DNA of 64,000 nucleotides. Origin: Azospirillaceae bacterium. Its GTDB lineage: Bacteria; Pseudomonadota; Alphaproteobacteria; Azospirillales; Azospirillaceae. Location: contig JAPWJW010000003.1 in the NCBI GenBank assembly GCA_028283825.1, positions 186,001 to 250,000 of the forward strand. Direction: 5' to 3'. Shown in pieces: positions 18,545 through 28,542 of this stretch. Both the position numbers and the translations under genes were made by a program. How positions within the stretch are numbered: position 1 is the first letter of the stretch; every line of letters begins with the position of its first letter. Below the pieces are notes generated by a model. That model made no database searches. It was not told where the DNA came from and saw only the letters and a list, made by a program, of their open reading frames with translations.

Positions 18545-18569
18545 GATAATGACTTGCATCTTCATTATC
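18545..18569. promoter_or_regulatory. Candidate Fur-type iron box
   Basis: Perfect inverted arms GATAATGA (18545-18552) and TCATTATC (18562-18569) are spaced by 9 bases, with a further ATTGCCATAATG downstream. The arms match both halves of the classical Fur box, but the spacing is longer. It lies in an unusually AT-rich stretch (about 18480-18590) upstream of a siderophore receptor gene, where iron control is expected. The rest of the 18221-18676 gap holds only the preceding terminator. Confidence 0.55.
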
Positions 18570-19431
18570 ATTGCCATAATGTCCGCGAAGACGCCGCATG
18601 GATTTGTTGTCTATTGAGGATGGCAGGGGTGAGTACTCCGCCATGACGGTGTCATATGGCTTGGGAGTTGGGTTCTATGCGCAATTTTGTGGGTGGGGTC
18701 GGCCGGGCCAGGGCCGTTTCCTGGCGGGCCGCGCTGTTGTGCGGCGTGATGGTTGTGTTGCCGGCGGCCGGTTGGGCGGCGGGGCCGGGGGAGGGGAACC
18801 CCGATGGGGGCGCCGCCACGGTGGCGTCCGACCCGGCGCTGGCGGAGGTCACGGTGGAGGGGCGTCGCCTTGACCCGCAACGTCCCGCCGTGGGCAAGAC
18901 CGGCACCAAGCTGGAGGATCTGCCCAATAGCGTGCAGGTGGTGACGCGCGACTTGGTGGACGAGCAGGGTGGCGTCTCGGTCAAGGACGCCATCCGCAAC
19001 GCCAGCGGCATCGGCCAGGGCGGCGCCGACGGCTTCGGCTTCGGCGACCGCTTCCTGGTACGGGGGCTGGACGCGCGCCTCTATAACGACGGCTTTTCCG
19101 ATGGCGACCAGCGCAACGGCATCCCGCATTCGCTGAACGGGGTGGCGCAGGTGGAGATCATGAAGGGGCCCGGCTCCGCCTTGTTCGGCAGCGGCCCGCC
19201 CGGCGGCACCATCAACATCGTGCACTATCTGCCCTCCGGCACCTTTGATTTCGGTGGCGGTGTGCAGGGCGCCTCCTTCGGCAGCGTCACCGCCAACGCC
19301 TTTGTCACCGGTCCCACGGAACTGCCCGGCCTGGCTTATCGTGTGGACACCCTGGTCCAGCATGGTGACGGCTTCCGTGGCTTGGGCAGTGATGATGAGG
19401 AAGTCCGGCCGGAGATCAGTTGGTCGGGTGG

Positions 19432-20936
19432 GGGCTGTTGAAGAAGCCCGATGGAGCCGCGATCTGAGGATCAAGCAGGCCAAGGCGGTTGGTTTTGAGG
19501 TCGCATTGTCGGGCTGGCGGTCGGAGACAGGCCGGCCCGGATGCTTGAGAGGGCCAGAATAAGGGCTGCCGCCAGCCGCTTGAGGTTGACGGCGGCAGCG
19601 GCGAGATAGGCTTGTATCTGCATGTTGGCGAGCCCGCGTCGGACGGCGCGTCTCATGCCGTGCCAGGATTTGGCCTCGCCATGATAGCCTTCGACGCGGA
19701 TGCGGTGGCTGCGGTAGAGGGCTCGTTCGCGGTCGGCCCATCGGGCGTATTTTCGCCGTGCCCGGAGTAGGGCGTCGTGATTTTTGTGCAGTAGGATGGC
19801 GCGGCGTTTCATGTTTTCGCTGAAACACCCCGTCCGCCGCCGGCAGGCTTGGCAATCGGAAGGCCGGGCCCTGTAGTGCTGGAAACTATCGCTGTCCGGC
19901 TTGCCGTGCGGGCGAAGCAACTTGCCGGCGGGGCAGCGGACCACTCGGTTCCTGGCGTCCAGTTTGAAGCGCCGAACCGGGATGACGCCCTTCTTCGGCG
20001 GCCGTTCGGGCTTGGCTGGAATGACCCCTTCGATACCCAGCGCCTCCAGAACCGCGAAGATGTAGGTGGTGGCGTAACTGGCGTCCATGGTGGATGCCTG
20101 AATGGCGACACCGGTTGTCGCTGTGATGGCATCAAGTTGGGCCTCGACTGCCTTGGTATCGTGGACGGCACCCGTGGTGATCGCCACGTCCAGGACGACA
20201 CCCCGTTCGGCATCAACGGCGGTATGGTGCTTGTAGGCGGGCTCGCTGCGACGGCCGGTCTTGTTGGTGGCCAGGGTCGCATCGGGATCGCTGGTGCAGA
20301 CATACTCCGTCTTCGTTTTCTTTGTGGCGGGAGGGCCTGCGCCTGGACCGTCCGCTTCCTCGGGATGATTAGCGGTCTCCACGGCATCAACGTGACGGCG
20401 AGCGATGGCCTCCCAACTCACATTCGCGCGGATCAACGAACTGTCGATGTGAACAACCTCACCCTTGGCGATCTTGGCTGCGATACACGCCTGAACCGTA
20501 CGGGTGAAAATCTTGCGGAACCGCTCGCCGCCCCAGCGCTGACGAATGCGGGTCAGGCTGGAATGGTCGGGAACCGCCTCGTGCAGGCCATAGCCGATGA
20601 ACCATCGGATCGCCAGATTGACCTGCGCCTCACGCACCAGGCGCCGGTCATGCACGATCCCCAGCAGCATTCCCGCCAACATCAGCCGGACCGCAACCTC
20701 CGGCGCAATGCCAGGGCGTCCCGCTGTCGCGCTGTAGAGGTCGCCAACCTCTCCTTCAAGCCAGCCAAGGTCGAGGACTTTGTCCACCCGGACCAGGACG
20801 TGCTCTTCAGGCAGCAAATCCCTCAGTGACCCTGCAACAAAAAGCTCAGGCTGACGGCGATCCTTCTGGCCCAACATGGCGATGCCTCCCTCAACACCAC
20901 CAGAGAATCAGCCATTCACGACTTTTTCAACAGCCC
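19432..20936 (-). mobile_element. Insertion sequence copy 1 (IS1182-like), 1505 bp
   Basis: The element is bounded by imperfect terminal inverted repeats: GGGCTGTTGAAGAAGCCC at the left edge and, read inward from the right edge, GGGCTGTTGAAAAAGTC. It is flanked by a 7-bp target duplication CGGGTGG (19425-19431 and 20937-20943). It holds one transposase gene on the minus strand and splits a TonB receptor gene. It matches copy 2 in length and nearly in sequence; I saw two single-base differences in the coding part, one silent. Confidence 0.92.
19471..20877 (-). CDS. IS1182-like transposase, copy 1
   Basis: This 468-residue DDE transposase cuts and inserts the surrounding element. The N-terminal domain (about 1-130: FVAGSLRDLLPEEHVLVRV, PDHSSLTRIRQR) is typical of the IS1182/IS5-like group. 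The catalytic core contains HIDSSLIRANVSW with the first Asp and HHTAVDAERGVVLDVAITTG with the second; the Glu is likely in RVEGYHGEAKSWHG. A Cys cluster (CQACRRRTGC, with a Cys in VVRCPAGK) suggests a zinc-binding insert. It differs from copy 2 by Ala for Val in the DVAITTG segment. The ATG is at 20877; the frame is intact, so it is probably active. Confidence 0.9.
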   Translation of the reverse strand: MLGQKDRRQPELFVAGSLRDLLPEEHVLVRVDKVLDLGWLEGEVGDLYSATAGRPGIAPEVAVRLMLAGMLLGIVHDRRLVREAQVNLAIRWFIGYGLHEAVPDHSSLTRIRQRWGGERFRKIFTRTVQACIAAKIAKGEVVHIDSSLIRANVSWEAIARRHVDAVETANHPEEADGPGAGPPATKKTKTEYVCTSDPDATLATNKTGRRSEPAYKHHTAVDAERGVVLDVAITTGAVHDTKAVEAQLDAITATTGVAIQASTMDASYATTYIFAVLEALGIEGVIPAKPERPPKKGVIPVRRFKLDARNRVVRCPAGKLLRPHGKPDSDSFQHYRARPSDCQACRRRTGCFSENMKRRAILLHKNHDALLRARRKYARWADRERALYRSHRIRVEGYHGEAKSWHGMRRAVRRGLANMQIQAYLAAAAVNLKRLAAALILALSSIRAGLSPTASPTMRPQNQPPWPA

Positions 20937-22414
20937 CGGGTGGCGGGCATGAGGTGGTGCTGGCGGTCGACGCCCGCCACATCCAGGCCACGCCCGATCC
21001 CACGGGCCTGGTTTATGTCAACGGCGCGCCCATCACCGGCGTGTCGCGCGACACCCACTATTCCACGCCCTTCGGCCACGCGGAGCAGACGCTGCTGCGT
21101 ATCACCGCGTCTGATGCCTGGATGGTGTCTCCCATCCTGACGGTGAACAACCACTTCTCGTTCATGAACCGTGATCTCGACATCCTGCGCAACGGCGATG
21201 GCGGCGGGGTCAGCGCCAACGGCAGCCTCAGCGGGCGGCAATTGCGCCGGCAGCACGACGCCCTGAACGACTACACCTATGAGTTGGAGCCGGTCTGGAC
21301 CTTCCATACCGGTGGCATCGGCCACACCCTGTTGACCGGCCTGTCGGTCGAGCACCAGGATCTGCACGCCAACCGCGCCACCGCCGACTTGCCGGCCATC
21401 GTCAACGTCTTCGACCCGGTGATCCTGGAAACGCCGTCCACCCCCCCTGGCGTTCAAGCGTGATGCCAGTCATTCCGGTTTCATCGATAATCTGGGGGCC
21501 ACTTACGTCGGCGCCTATGCCACCGATCAGATCGACCTGACCGACCGGCTGAAGGTGCGCGTGGGCGCGCGGCAGGATTGGTGGGACACCAGCCTGTTGC
21601 CGGAAATCTTCGTCCCGGGCCGCCTGCAGCCCACCGGCCAGCCCTTTCTGTCCAATGCCGCGGTGGGCAGGAACGACGCGCCCATCAGCTGGAACGCGGG
21701 TGTGCTGTATAAGCTGACGCCCGCCGTCTCCCCCTTTTTCGGGGTGGCCCGCAGCCATCTGGTGAACTTCTCCTCCGAAGCCACGCAGAACGGCCTGGCG
21801 GCACCGGAATCCGCCTTGCAGTACGAGGGCGGGGTCAAGGCCAACGCCTTTGACGACCGGTTGACCGTCACTGCCGCCGGTTTCGCGGTGACCCGCAACA
21901 ACGTCTTCGCCCTGGTCGGCGACGTGCCGGTGTTCAACGCCCAGCGCACCTATGGCGGGGAGATCGATGTGGACGCCCGGCCCACGCCGCGGTGGCGCAT
22001 CACCGCCAACGCCACGCTGCAGCACGCCACGCTGACGGCGAACCCGTCCAACCCCGCGGCCACCGGCAATTGGTCGCAAGGCGTGCCGGCCACCATGGCG
22101 CACCTGTGGACCAGCTACGATTTCGCCGTCGCGGGTGTTGAGGGCTTTCGTATCGGCGCCGGGCTGAACTACCGCGACAAGATGTACGGCAATCTGCTGA
22201 ACACCACGGCCATTCCCAGCTATGTCACCGCCGACGCCGACATCTCCTACACCCAGGGACGGTGGACGGTGACCGTGGGCGCCAAGAACCTGTCCGACAC
22301 CACCTACTATGTGGCCGCCAACGGCGTCGGCGCCTTCGTTGGCGATCCGTTCACCGTTTTCGGCAGCGTCCGGTTCAACCTCGGCGGCTGACCCCGGAAC
22401 CGCCCCAAGGAAAA

Positions 22415-22447
22415 GGGCCCGGCGGATCGCTCCACCGGGCCCTTTCA
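22415..22447. terminator. Terminator between receptor gene and pnt operon
   Basis: The stem GGGCCCGG(C)GGA / TCC(A)CCGGGCCC (one mismatch) with loop TCGC is followed by TTTCATT on the plus strand, with AAAA before it giving a short T run on the minus strand. It could serve both convergent genes. Confidence 0.75.
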
Positions 22448-22469
22448 TTGTCGGGTGGTGACGAAAGGC

Positions 22470-23879
22470 TCAATGCCCGCCGGCCATCGCCTTCACGATC
22501 TCTTCGGTGACCTTCTTGGCGTCGCCCAGCAGCATCATGGTGTTGGGGCGGAAGAACAGTTCATTTTCCACGCCGGCGTAGCCCGCCCCCATGGACCGCT
22601 TGATGAACAGCACGGTCTTGGCCTTTTCCACGTCCAGGATGGGCATGCCATAGATCGGGCTGCTGGGATCGGTCTTGGCGGCCGGGTTGGTCACGTCGTT
22701 GGCGCCGATGACGTAGGCGACGTCCGCCTGGGCGAAGTCGCGGTTGATCTCGTCCAGCTCGAACACCTCGTCATACGGCACGTTGGCCTCGGCCAGCAGG
22801 ACGTTCATGTGGCCGGGCATGCGGCCGGCCACCGGATGGATGGCGTATTTGACCGAGACGCCTTCCTTTTTCAGGATGTCTGCCATTTCCCGCAGCGCGT
22901 GCTGGGCCTGGGCCACCGCCATGCCGTAGCCGGGTACGATGATGACGCTGGACGCGTTCTTCATGATGAAGGCGGCGTCATCGGCCGAACCCGACTTGAA
23001 GCTGCGATCGACCGCCGGGCCGGACGCGCCCGCCGCCGCCGCGTCACCGCCGAAGCCGCCCAGGATGACGTTGAAGATCGACCGGTTCATCCCCTTGCAC
23101 ATGATGTAGCTGAGGATGGCGCCGGAGGAGCCGACCAGCGCGCCGGTGATGATCAGCAAGGGGTTCTGCAGGGTGAAGCCGATGCCGCAGGCCGCCCAGC
23201 CGGAATAGCTGTTCAGCATGGACACGACCACGGGCATGTCGGCCCCGCCGATGGGCAGGATCAGCAGGAAGCCCAGGGCCAGGGACACCAGGATGATCAG
23301 CCAGAAGAAGAAGGCGGCCTGTGTCGCGCACAGCAGGATGATCAGCAGCACCAGGGCCGCCGCCAGGGCGGCGTTCAGCGGATGCTGCATGGGGAAGACC
23401 AGCGGCTTGCCGGTCATGCGCCCGTCCAGCTTCAGGAAGGCGACCAGCGATCCGGTGAAGGTGATGGCGCCGATGGCGATGCCCAGGCTCATCTCCACCA
23501 GCGATCCGACGTGGATGTCGCCGTCGGTGCCGATGCGGTATTCCTCCGGCGCGTAGAAGGCGGCGGCGGCGATGAACACGGCGGCCAGGCCCACCAGGCT
23601 GTGGAAGGCCGCCACCAGCTGGGGCAGCGAGGTCATCTTGATGGTGCGGGCGATGTAGGCGCCCGCCGTACCGCCGATGGCGATGCCGACGATGATGAGG
23701 ACCGCCGCCAGGAAGGAGAACTGGGGCAGCACGAACAGGCTGGTGATGATGGCGATGGCCATGCCGGCGATGCCATAGGTGTTGCCGGTCCGGGCCGTTT
23801 CAGGGCTGGAAAGGCCGCGCAGCGCCATGATGAAACACACGGCGGCCGCGAGGTAGGCGAGCGAAGTCGCGATCAGCAT
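22470..23879 (-). CDS. pntB: NAD(P) transhydrogenase subunit beta
   Basis: PntB is the inner-membrane subunit carrying the NADP(H)-binding domain III of proton-translocating transhydrogenase, which reduces NADP with NADH using the proton gradient. The 469 residues comprise eight or nine membrane helices (about 1-260), then the NADP domain with VIIVPGYGMAVAQAQHALRE, AIHPVAGRMPGHMNVLLAEA, VIGANDVTNPAA and FIKRSMGAGYAGVEN. All segments are complete. It is the last gene of a three-gene operon; its ATG lies 15 bases after the pntAB stop. Confidence 0.95.
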   Translation of the reverse strand: MLIATSLAYLAAAVCFIMALRGLSSPETARTGNTYGIAGMAIAIITSLFVLPQFSFLAAVLIIVGIAIGGTAGAYIARTIKMTSLPQLVAAFHSLVGLAAVFIAAAAFYAPEEYRIGTDGDIHVGSLVEMSLGIAIGAITFTGSLVAFLKLDGRMTGKPLVFPMQHPLNAALAAALVLLIILLCATQAAFFFWLIILVSLALGFLLILPIGGADMPVVVSMLNSYSGWAACGIGFTLQNPLLIITGALVGSSGAILSYIMCKGMNRSIFNVILGGFGGDAAAAGASGPAVDRSFKSGSADDAAFIMKNASSVIIVPGYGMAVAQAQHALREMADILKKEGVSVKYAIHPVAGRMPGHMNVLLAEANVPYDEVFELDEINRDFAQADVAYVIGANDVTNPAAKTDPSSPIYGMPILDVEKAKTVLFIKRSMGAGYAGVENELFFRPNTMMLLGDAKKVTEEIVKAMAGGH

Positions 23880-23894
23880 GATGGTCCGGCCCCC

Positions 23895-24323
23895 TTACTT
23901 CTTGGCGCCTTGGGCAGGCGCCTTTTTCTTGTACATGGACAGCATGCGCTGCGTGACCATGAAGCCGCCGAAGATGTTCACCGACGCCAGGATGACGGCC
24001 AGGAAGCCCATCACCATGGAGAAGCCGAAATGGTGGGCGCCGGTGGCGATCAGCGCGCCGACGATGATGACCGACGACACGGCGTTGGTGACGCTCATCA
24101 GCGGGCTGTGCAGGGCCGGCGTGACCCGCCAGACCACGTAATAGCCGACGAACACGGCCAGCACGAAGACGGTCAGGCCGGTGACGATGAAGGGCGTGCC
24201 CTGCTGGGCCTGGTCCATGGCGATCTGGGTCGCCTGGTTGGCGACGGTGGCCGCCTGTTCCGCCAGCTTCTGGGCGTTGGTGGCGAGGTCGGCCGCGCCC
24301 TTGGCGTAGTTTTGCGCATCCAT
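23895..24323 (-). CDS. pntAB: NAD(P) transhydrogenase subunit alpha 2
   Basis: This small membrane subunit of the three-component transhydrogenase corresponds to the C-terminal membrane part (domain II) of E. coli PntA. It has 142 residues with three or four hydrophobic segments ([60 protein letters not shown]) and the conserved [13 protein letters not shown] and [13 protein letters not shown]. The N-terminal about 50 residues are Ala/Gln-rich and helical. It starts 6 bases after the pntAA stop. The split arrangement is that of Rhodospirillum rubrum. Confidence 0.93.
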   Translation of the reverse strand: MDAQNYAKGAADLATNAQKLAEQAATVANQATQIAMDQAQQGTPFIVTGLTVFVLAVFVGYYVVWRVTPALHSPLMSVTNAVSSVIIVGALIATGAHHFGFSMVMGFLAVILASVNIFGGFMVTQRMLSMYKKKAPAQGAKK

Positions 24324-24329
24324 GGAGGC

Positions 24330-25526
24330 TTACTCCGCTTTCTCAGGGGCGGCCACGGGGGCCGGTTCCGGGGTGGACACCGGGGCCGGGGCGGGGGCTG
24401 CGGCGAAGGTGGGGTGGACCACCGCGCCGTCGCGGGTCAGTGCCGCACCTTTGATGATGTCATCGTTCCAGTCGATGGCCAGGGCCTTGGTTTCCTTGTC
24501 CACCAGCGGCGTGATGAAGTTCAGCAGGTTCTTGGCGTACAAGGCGCTGCTGTCCACGGCGATGCGGCTGGGCACGTTGAGATGGCCCACGATCTTCAGG
24601 CCGTACTTCTCGACGATCTTACCGGGCTCGCTGCCCTCGACATTGCCGCCCTGTTCCACCGCCAGGTCGATGAGGACCGCACCGGGCTTCATGGTGCGCA
24701 GCATGTCGTCCGTCACCAGCACCGGGGCCTTGCGGCCGGGGATCAGCGCCGTGGTGATGACGATGTCCTGCTTCTTGATGGTCTCCGCCACCAGGGCCGC
24801 CTGCTTGGCGCGGTACTCCGCACTCATCTCCTTGGCGTAGCCGCCGGCGGTCTGCGCCTGCTGGAACTCCTCATCCTCCACCGCCACGAAGGTGGCGCCC
24901 AGCGACTGCACCTGTTCCTTGGTGGCCGGGCGCACGTCGGTGGCGGAGACGATGGCGCCCAGGCGGCGGGCGGTGGCGATGGCCTGCAGGCCGGCCACGC
25001 CCACGCCCATGATGAAGGCGCGGGCCGGCGGTACGGTGCCGGCGGCCGTCATCATCATGGGGAAGGCGCGTCCGAATTCATAGGCGGCGTCCAGTACGGC
25101 GCGATAACCCGCCAGGTTGGCCTGGCTGGACAGCACGTCCATGCTCTGCGCCCGGGTGATGCGGGGAATGAATTCCATGGCGAAGGCGTCGATGCCGGCG
25201 TCGGCATAGCTTTTCACCCGCTCGGCGTCGCCATAGGGGCTGAGGATGGCGGCCAGCTTGGCGCCGCGCTTGATCAGCGCCAGTTCCTCCGGCTCCGGAC
25301 GCTGCACCTTCAGCACCACGTCGGCGTCGGCCAGGGCGGCGGCCTCGTCCGGGGCGATGGTGGCGCCGGCGGCGCTGAAGGCCTCATCCGGGATGGAGGC
25401 CCCGGCGCCGGCGCCGGTCTCCACGGTGACATCGAAGCCCAGGGCGATGAATTTCCGTACCGTTTCGGGCGATGCGGCGACGCGCAACTCCCCCGGTCGA
25501 CGTTCTTTGGGTACGCCGATTTTCAT
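24330..25526 (-). CDS. pntAA: NAD(P) transhydrogenase subunit alpha 1
   Basis: This soluble NAD(H)-binding domain I of transhydrogenase acts at the cytosolic face. The 398 residues start MKIGVPKERRPGELRVAASP, a family hallmark shared with alanine dehydrogenase. The nucleotide motif is GVGVAGLQAIATARRLGAIV, followed by TDVRPATKEQVQSLGA, and the mobile-loop region has QAALVAETIKKQDIVITTAL. The C-terminal about 22 residues form an Ala/Pro linker (PAPAPVSTPEPAPV). GGGGAG lies about 7 bases before the ATG. It is the first gene of the pnt operon. Confidence 0.95.
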   Translation of the reverse strand: MKIGVPKERRPGELRVAASPETVRKFIALGFDVTVETGAGAGASIPDEAFSAAGATIAPDEAAALADADVVLKVQRPEPEELALIKRGAKLAAILSPYGDAERVKSYADAGIDAFAMEFIPRITRAQSMDVLSSQANLAGYRAVLDAAYEFGRAFPMMMTAAGTVPPARAFIMGVGVAGLQAIATARRLGAIVSATDVRPATKEQVQSLGATFVAVEDEEFQQAQTAGGYAKEMSAEYRAKQAALVAETIKKQDIVITTALIPGRKAPVLVTDDMLRTMKPGAVLIDLAVEQGGNVEGSEPGKIVEKYGLKIVGHLNVPSRIAVDSSALYAKNLLNFITPLVDKETKALAIDWNDDIIKGAALTRDGAVVHPTFAAAPAPAPVSTPEPAPVAAPEKAE

Positions 25527-25992
25527 TGGTTACGCTCCCCAAGATCGCTGGCGCTGCCGCCAGCCCGATTCAATTTAACCGCGAATTGTTGTGGCCGCGC
25601 GGGGCGGGTGACGCGGGGTTAACCATGACCGATCCGGTAATCTTTGTGAAGAAGCGGCGGTGTCCACACATGGAACCGTCACGCTGGACGCAACGCTCGG
25701 CAGCAAAAGTGATTAATCGGCCGTCTCCCCATTCGGCGACCGCAAGATGCACAGGCGTAAGTGGTATTGTCCACCGGTTACCATAAAGCGCCAGCCATGC
25801 GTTCGACCAGCGCGGTGGGGGCGGGGAAAAGGGCGCCGTCCGGTATGCGGGATGGCCTAAGGACCAATGGGGGGTGGCGCGTCCACCCCGGCCTGTAGTT
25901 AAACTGCGCCCGGTGTTTCGCATTTCTGCGTTCAACCGTCATCTAGCCTTCAATGGTGCCGGTGACGGCAAGCACGAGATGGGGACCGCCCG
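25527..25992. other. Intergenic region upstream of pntAA
   Basis: This 466-base gap lies between divergently oriented genes. It should hold the pnt promoter on the minus strand, but I see no convincing -35/-10 pair, no strong hairpin and no repeat. A 121-codon minus-strand frame (25570-25935) has no ribosome site or family features and is not accepted as a gene. Confidence 0.4.
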
Positions 25993-26214
25993 ATGTGGAC
26001 GAGAGAATATACCATGACCGATTCCCATGCGCTGGCCGCGGCCGGTCGCGCCCTTTTCAAGGAACTGACGGCGGCCGGGCGTCCCGTCGTCGGCGTCGGC
26101 ATCGGTGAAGGGCTGATCTATCTGCGCGTGACGGCGCCGGACCACGGCGCGCCCGAGAACTACAACGGCTATCCCGTCGTGGTGTTCGGTGAGGACGGCG
26201 CCCGCCGCCACTAA
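25993..26214 (+). CDS. Small hypothetical protein
   Basis: The frame encodes 73 residues from ATG 25993 (GGGGA about 8 bases upstream) or 66 residues from ATG 26014 (GAGAG upstream, start MTDSHALAAAGR). The segment AAGRPVVGVGIGEGLIYLRV suggests a small alpha-beta fold. No family recognised. It is followed 57 bases later by an HNH protein gene in the same direction. A ribosome site before either start and neighbour-like codon use give moderate support. Confidence 0.5.
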   Translation: MWTREYTMTDSHALAAAGRALFKELTAAGRPVVGVGIGEGLIYLRVTAPDHGAPENYNGYPVVVFGEDGARRH

Positions 26215-26271
26215 GAACGGTTTCCCGTTCCGGCGCGCGCCCGTAAAGACGGGGGTGGGGGCCGGGACGGT

Positions 26272-26634
26272 ATGGGTAAGGCATCCAGACGCCATCGGGG
26301 CCGCCCTGAGTCCGCATTGTCGGACAATGGGCCGCTTCCCCCCGGTCGCCACGAAGAAAGCGGCATTTGCGCCTTGTGCGGCCGGCCCCTGGTGGCGGGC
26401 CCCTCGGTGGAACAGCACCATCTGATTCCCCGCAGCGCCGGCGGCCGCGTGACGGTGCCGCTGCACCGCGTTTGCCACCGCAAAATCCACGCTGAACTGT
26501 CGGAACGGGAACTGGCCGTGGGCTACGCCACGGTCGAGGCCCTGCGCGCCCATCCCGCCATCGCCGCCTTCCTCCGCTGGGTGGCCGGCAAGCCACCCGA
26601 ATTCGTCAGCCGCACGGAACCCCGGCGGCGCTGA
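26272..26634 (+). CDS. HNH endonuclease domain protein
   Basis: This 120-residue protein is built around one HNH nuclease motif. CALC (33-36) and a later CHRKIH (68-73) supply zinc-binding Cys/His, and EQHHLIPRS (48-55) holds the catalytic His. The layout is that of small stand-alone HNH proteins that nick or cut DNA, or are co-opted in phage or housekeeping roles. The first 28 residues are basic and polar. No phage or restriction genes are adjacent, so a role is not inferred from context. The start at 26272 is the only early ATG. Confidence 0.75.
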   Translation: MGKASRRHRGRPESALSDNGPLPPGRHEESGICALCGRPLVAGPSVEQHHLIPRSAGGRVTVPLHRVCHRKIHAELSERELAVGYATVEALRAHPAIAAFLRWVAGKPPEFVSRTEPRRR

Positions 26635-26727
26635 GCGGCATCCCCACGCCCATGGATCGGACGGCTGCCCGCCAGGCGAGACCTGCGCTGCAATCGCGGC
26701 GCAGCCGTGTCCGAAGGATATATCGGA

Positions 26728-26751
26728 TAAATAGGCCGAATGGACTATTTA
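26728..26751. promoter_or_regulatory. AT-rich inverted repeat upstream of chemoreceptor gene
   Basis: Arms TAAATAG and CTATTTA are separated by 10 bases, about 74 bases before the likely TTG start of the chemoreceptor gene. Just upstream, CCGAAGGATATATCGG is also partly symmetrical. In this GC-rich context an AT-rich symmetric site suggests a promoter or operator; the regulator is unknown. Confidence 0.35.
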
Positions 26752-26824
26752 GAACGGGTGTATCGACCGCGCCGCGCCCGTGGCGGCGGCCCCTTTGCCC
26801 GCCTTTCATGATGGGAGAGTTTCG

Positions 26825-28534
26825 TTGAAGGCCTTCGCCAATCTGAAGATCACGTTCAAGATCCTGACCATGTCGGGTCTGGTGGGTGTCGTGGCCCTGC
26901 TGGCCACTGCGTTCTCCAGTGAACGGATGTCCGCCATCGGTGACAGCTATGCGGCGTTGGTGGACGGTCCATCCAAGGCCGGGGCGCTGCTGGCCCGGGG
27001 AAACCGGACGCTGGCCCAGATGGGGCGTTATGTCTTCGAAGGGTTGGCCGTGACCACGGATGCCGACAACGCCCGTGTGCGGCAGGGGTTTGACAAGGCC
27101 CTGGGCAGCTATCGGACCTTCATGGCGGATGCCAGGGCCGCCGTGCCGGGCCACGCGGCCGAGTTCGATGCCCAGCTTGCCGTCATGGAGGCGGCCATGG
27201 CGCCGGCCGGGGATTGCGGGGGCGCCATCGCGGCGGCCGTGAAGGCCACGGACGCGGTGGAGAACGCCCGTATCTACCAGACGATGGTGCAGAAGAAGTG
27301 TGAGCCGGCGCTGGCGGCCCTGTCCGACCGGCAGACCAAGATGGTGGACGAGATGCTGGCCCAGGCCGAGCAGACGCGGGACCGCAACCAGGCGGCGACG
27401 TCCCAGACCATCCTGTTGACCTTCGCCGTCATCGTCGCCGGTATCGCCGCCGCCTTCGGCCTGTCCACCTATGTGGCGGTGACGGGCATCGGCCGGCCGC
27501 TGGCCCGGGTCGCCGGCGGACTGACGGCCCTGGGGCGGGGCGATTACGGCATCGACGTGCCGGGCGCCGATCGCCGGGACGAGGTCGGCCAGATGGCCCA
27601 GGCCTTCACCGAGATGAAGGCCGGCCTGATCCATGCGCGCGAACTTGAGGACGCGCAGCGGGCGGATCAGGCTGACAAGGCCCGCCGGGCGGAACGCGCG
27701 GCCGCCATCACGCGGGAATTTGAGGCGCGGATCGCCGAACTGGCCGGCAGCCTGTCCGCCGCCGCCACTGAGATGGACGCCACCGCCCAGGCCATGTCGG
27801 AGAATGCGGAGGCGACCAGCCGCCAGTCCATGACCGTGTCGTCCGCCGCCGAGCAGACCTCCGCCAATGTGCAGACGGTGGCCGCCGCGGCCGAGGAACT
27901 GTCCGCCTCGATCCAGGAGATCGGGCGCCAGATGGGCTGTACCATGGAAACGGTGGGCGAGGCGGTGGCCGAGGCGCGCAACACCGACCGCGTGGTCCAG
28001 ACCCTGTCGTCGGGCGCCGACCGTATCGGGCAGGTGGTGACCTTGATCGCCGACATCGCCGGGCAGACCAATCTGCTGGCCCTGAACGCCACCATCGAGG
28101 CGGCGCGGGCGGGTGAGGCCGGCAAGGGATTCGCCGTGGTGGCCAGCGAGGTGAAAAGCCTGGCCTCGCAGACGGCGAAGGCGACCGACGACATCGGCGC
28201 CCAGGTGACCGACATCCGCGATGCCGCAACCGCCGCCGTGGCCGCCATCCAGGCCATCGCCAACCGGATCGAGGAGATCAACGGCATCGCCGCCGCCATC
28301 GCCGCGGCGGTGGAGGAGCAGGAGGCCTCCACCCATGAGATCGCCCGCAACGTGCAGGAGGCGGCGCGGGGGACGGAGACCGTCACCTCCAACATCGGCG
28401 GGGTGACGGAGGCCGCGTCCAGTACGGGCACCGCCGCCGGCCAGGTGCAAAGCTCCGCCGCCTTGCTGGCGCACGATTCGGATGCCCTGAAGCAGGCGGT
28501 GGGGGCCTTCACCACCGCGCTCAGCGCCGCCTGA
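26825..28534 (+). CDS. Methyl-accepting chemotaxis protein
   Basis: This transmembrane chemoreceptor of about 569 residues has a first membrane helix (about 13-32), a periplasmic helical sensor (33-195) with two Cys, a second helix ([20 protein letters not shown]), a HAMP domain (about 225-280) and a signalling domain. The tip reads [20 protein letters not shown], then [20 protein letters not shown], and methylation-helix residues flank it. The TTG at 26825 is chosen because GGGAGAG lies 5-8 bases before it; an in-frame GTG at 26780 has no ribosome site. It ends at a terminator. Ligand unknown. Confidence 0.9.
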   Translation: MKAFANLKITFKILTMSGLVGVVALLATAFSSERMSAIGDSYAALVDGPSKAGALLARGNRTLAQMGRYVFEGLAVTTDADNARVRQGFDKALGSYRTFMADARAAVPGHAAEFDAQLAVMEAAMAPAGDCGGAIAAAVKATDAVENARIYQTMVQKKCEPALAALSDRQTKMVDEMLAQAEQTRDRNQAATSQTILLTFAVIVAGIAAAFGLSTYVAVTGIGRPLARVAGGLTALGRGDYGIDVPGADRRDEVGQMAQAFTEMKAGLIHARELEDAQRADQADKARRAERAAAITREFEARIAELAGSLSAAATEMDATAQAMSENAEATSRQSMTVSSAAEQTSANVQTVAAAAEELSASIQEIGRQMGCTMETVGEAVAEARNTDRVVQTLSSGADRIGQVVTLIADIAGQTNLLALNATIEAARAGEAGKGFAVVASEVKSLASQTAKATDDIGAQVTDIRDAATAAVAAIQAIANRIEEINGIAAAIAAAVEEQEASTHEIARNVQEAARGTETVTSNIGGVTEAASSTGTAAGQVQSSAALLAHDSDALKQAVGAFTTALSAA

Positions 28535-28542
28535 CCGGGGAA

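Larger units (their letters stand above)
18677..22391 (+). pseudogene. TonB-dependent siderophore receptor, interrupted by IS and frameshifted
   Basis: This is an outer-membrane TonB-dependent receptor of the ferric-siderophore type. The first part (18677-19431) encodes a signal peptide (cut probably after AGWAA), a TonB-box-like region and the plug domain with PNSVQVVTRD, FLVRGLDA and EIMKGPGSALFGSGPPGGTI. The barrel resumes after the insertion sequence at 20944 and ends at 22391 in NLGG. Removing the element and one 7-bp duplication rejoins the frame exactly (SWSGGGHEVVLAVD). A second lesion is seven Cs at 21441-21447; six would restore TPLAFKRDASHSG. Repaired, the product is about 733 residues, normal for the family. 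The ATG at 18677 has GGGAG upstream. As written, no functional receptor can be made. Confidence 0.9.

Noticed and set aside
22455-25622. 1055-codon open frame on the plus strand across the pnt operon
   Set aside because: It is the antisense shadow of pntB, pntAB and pntAA, with Gly/His/Gln-rich low-complexity content and no family features. Long antisense frames are expected at this GC content.
25570-25935. 121-codon minus-strand ORF upstream of pntAA
   Set aside because: No ribosome site, no recognisable fold, composition of a random GC-rich frame, and it would cover the expected pnt promoter region.
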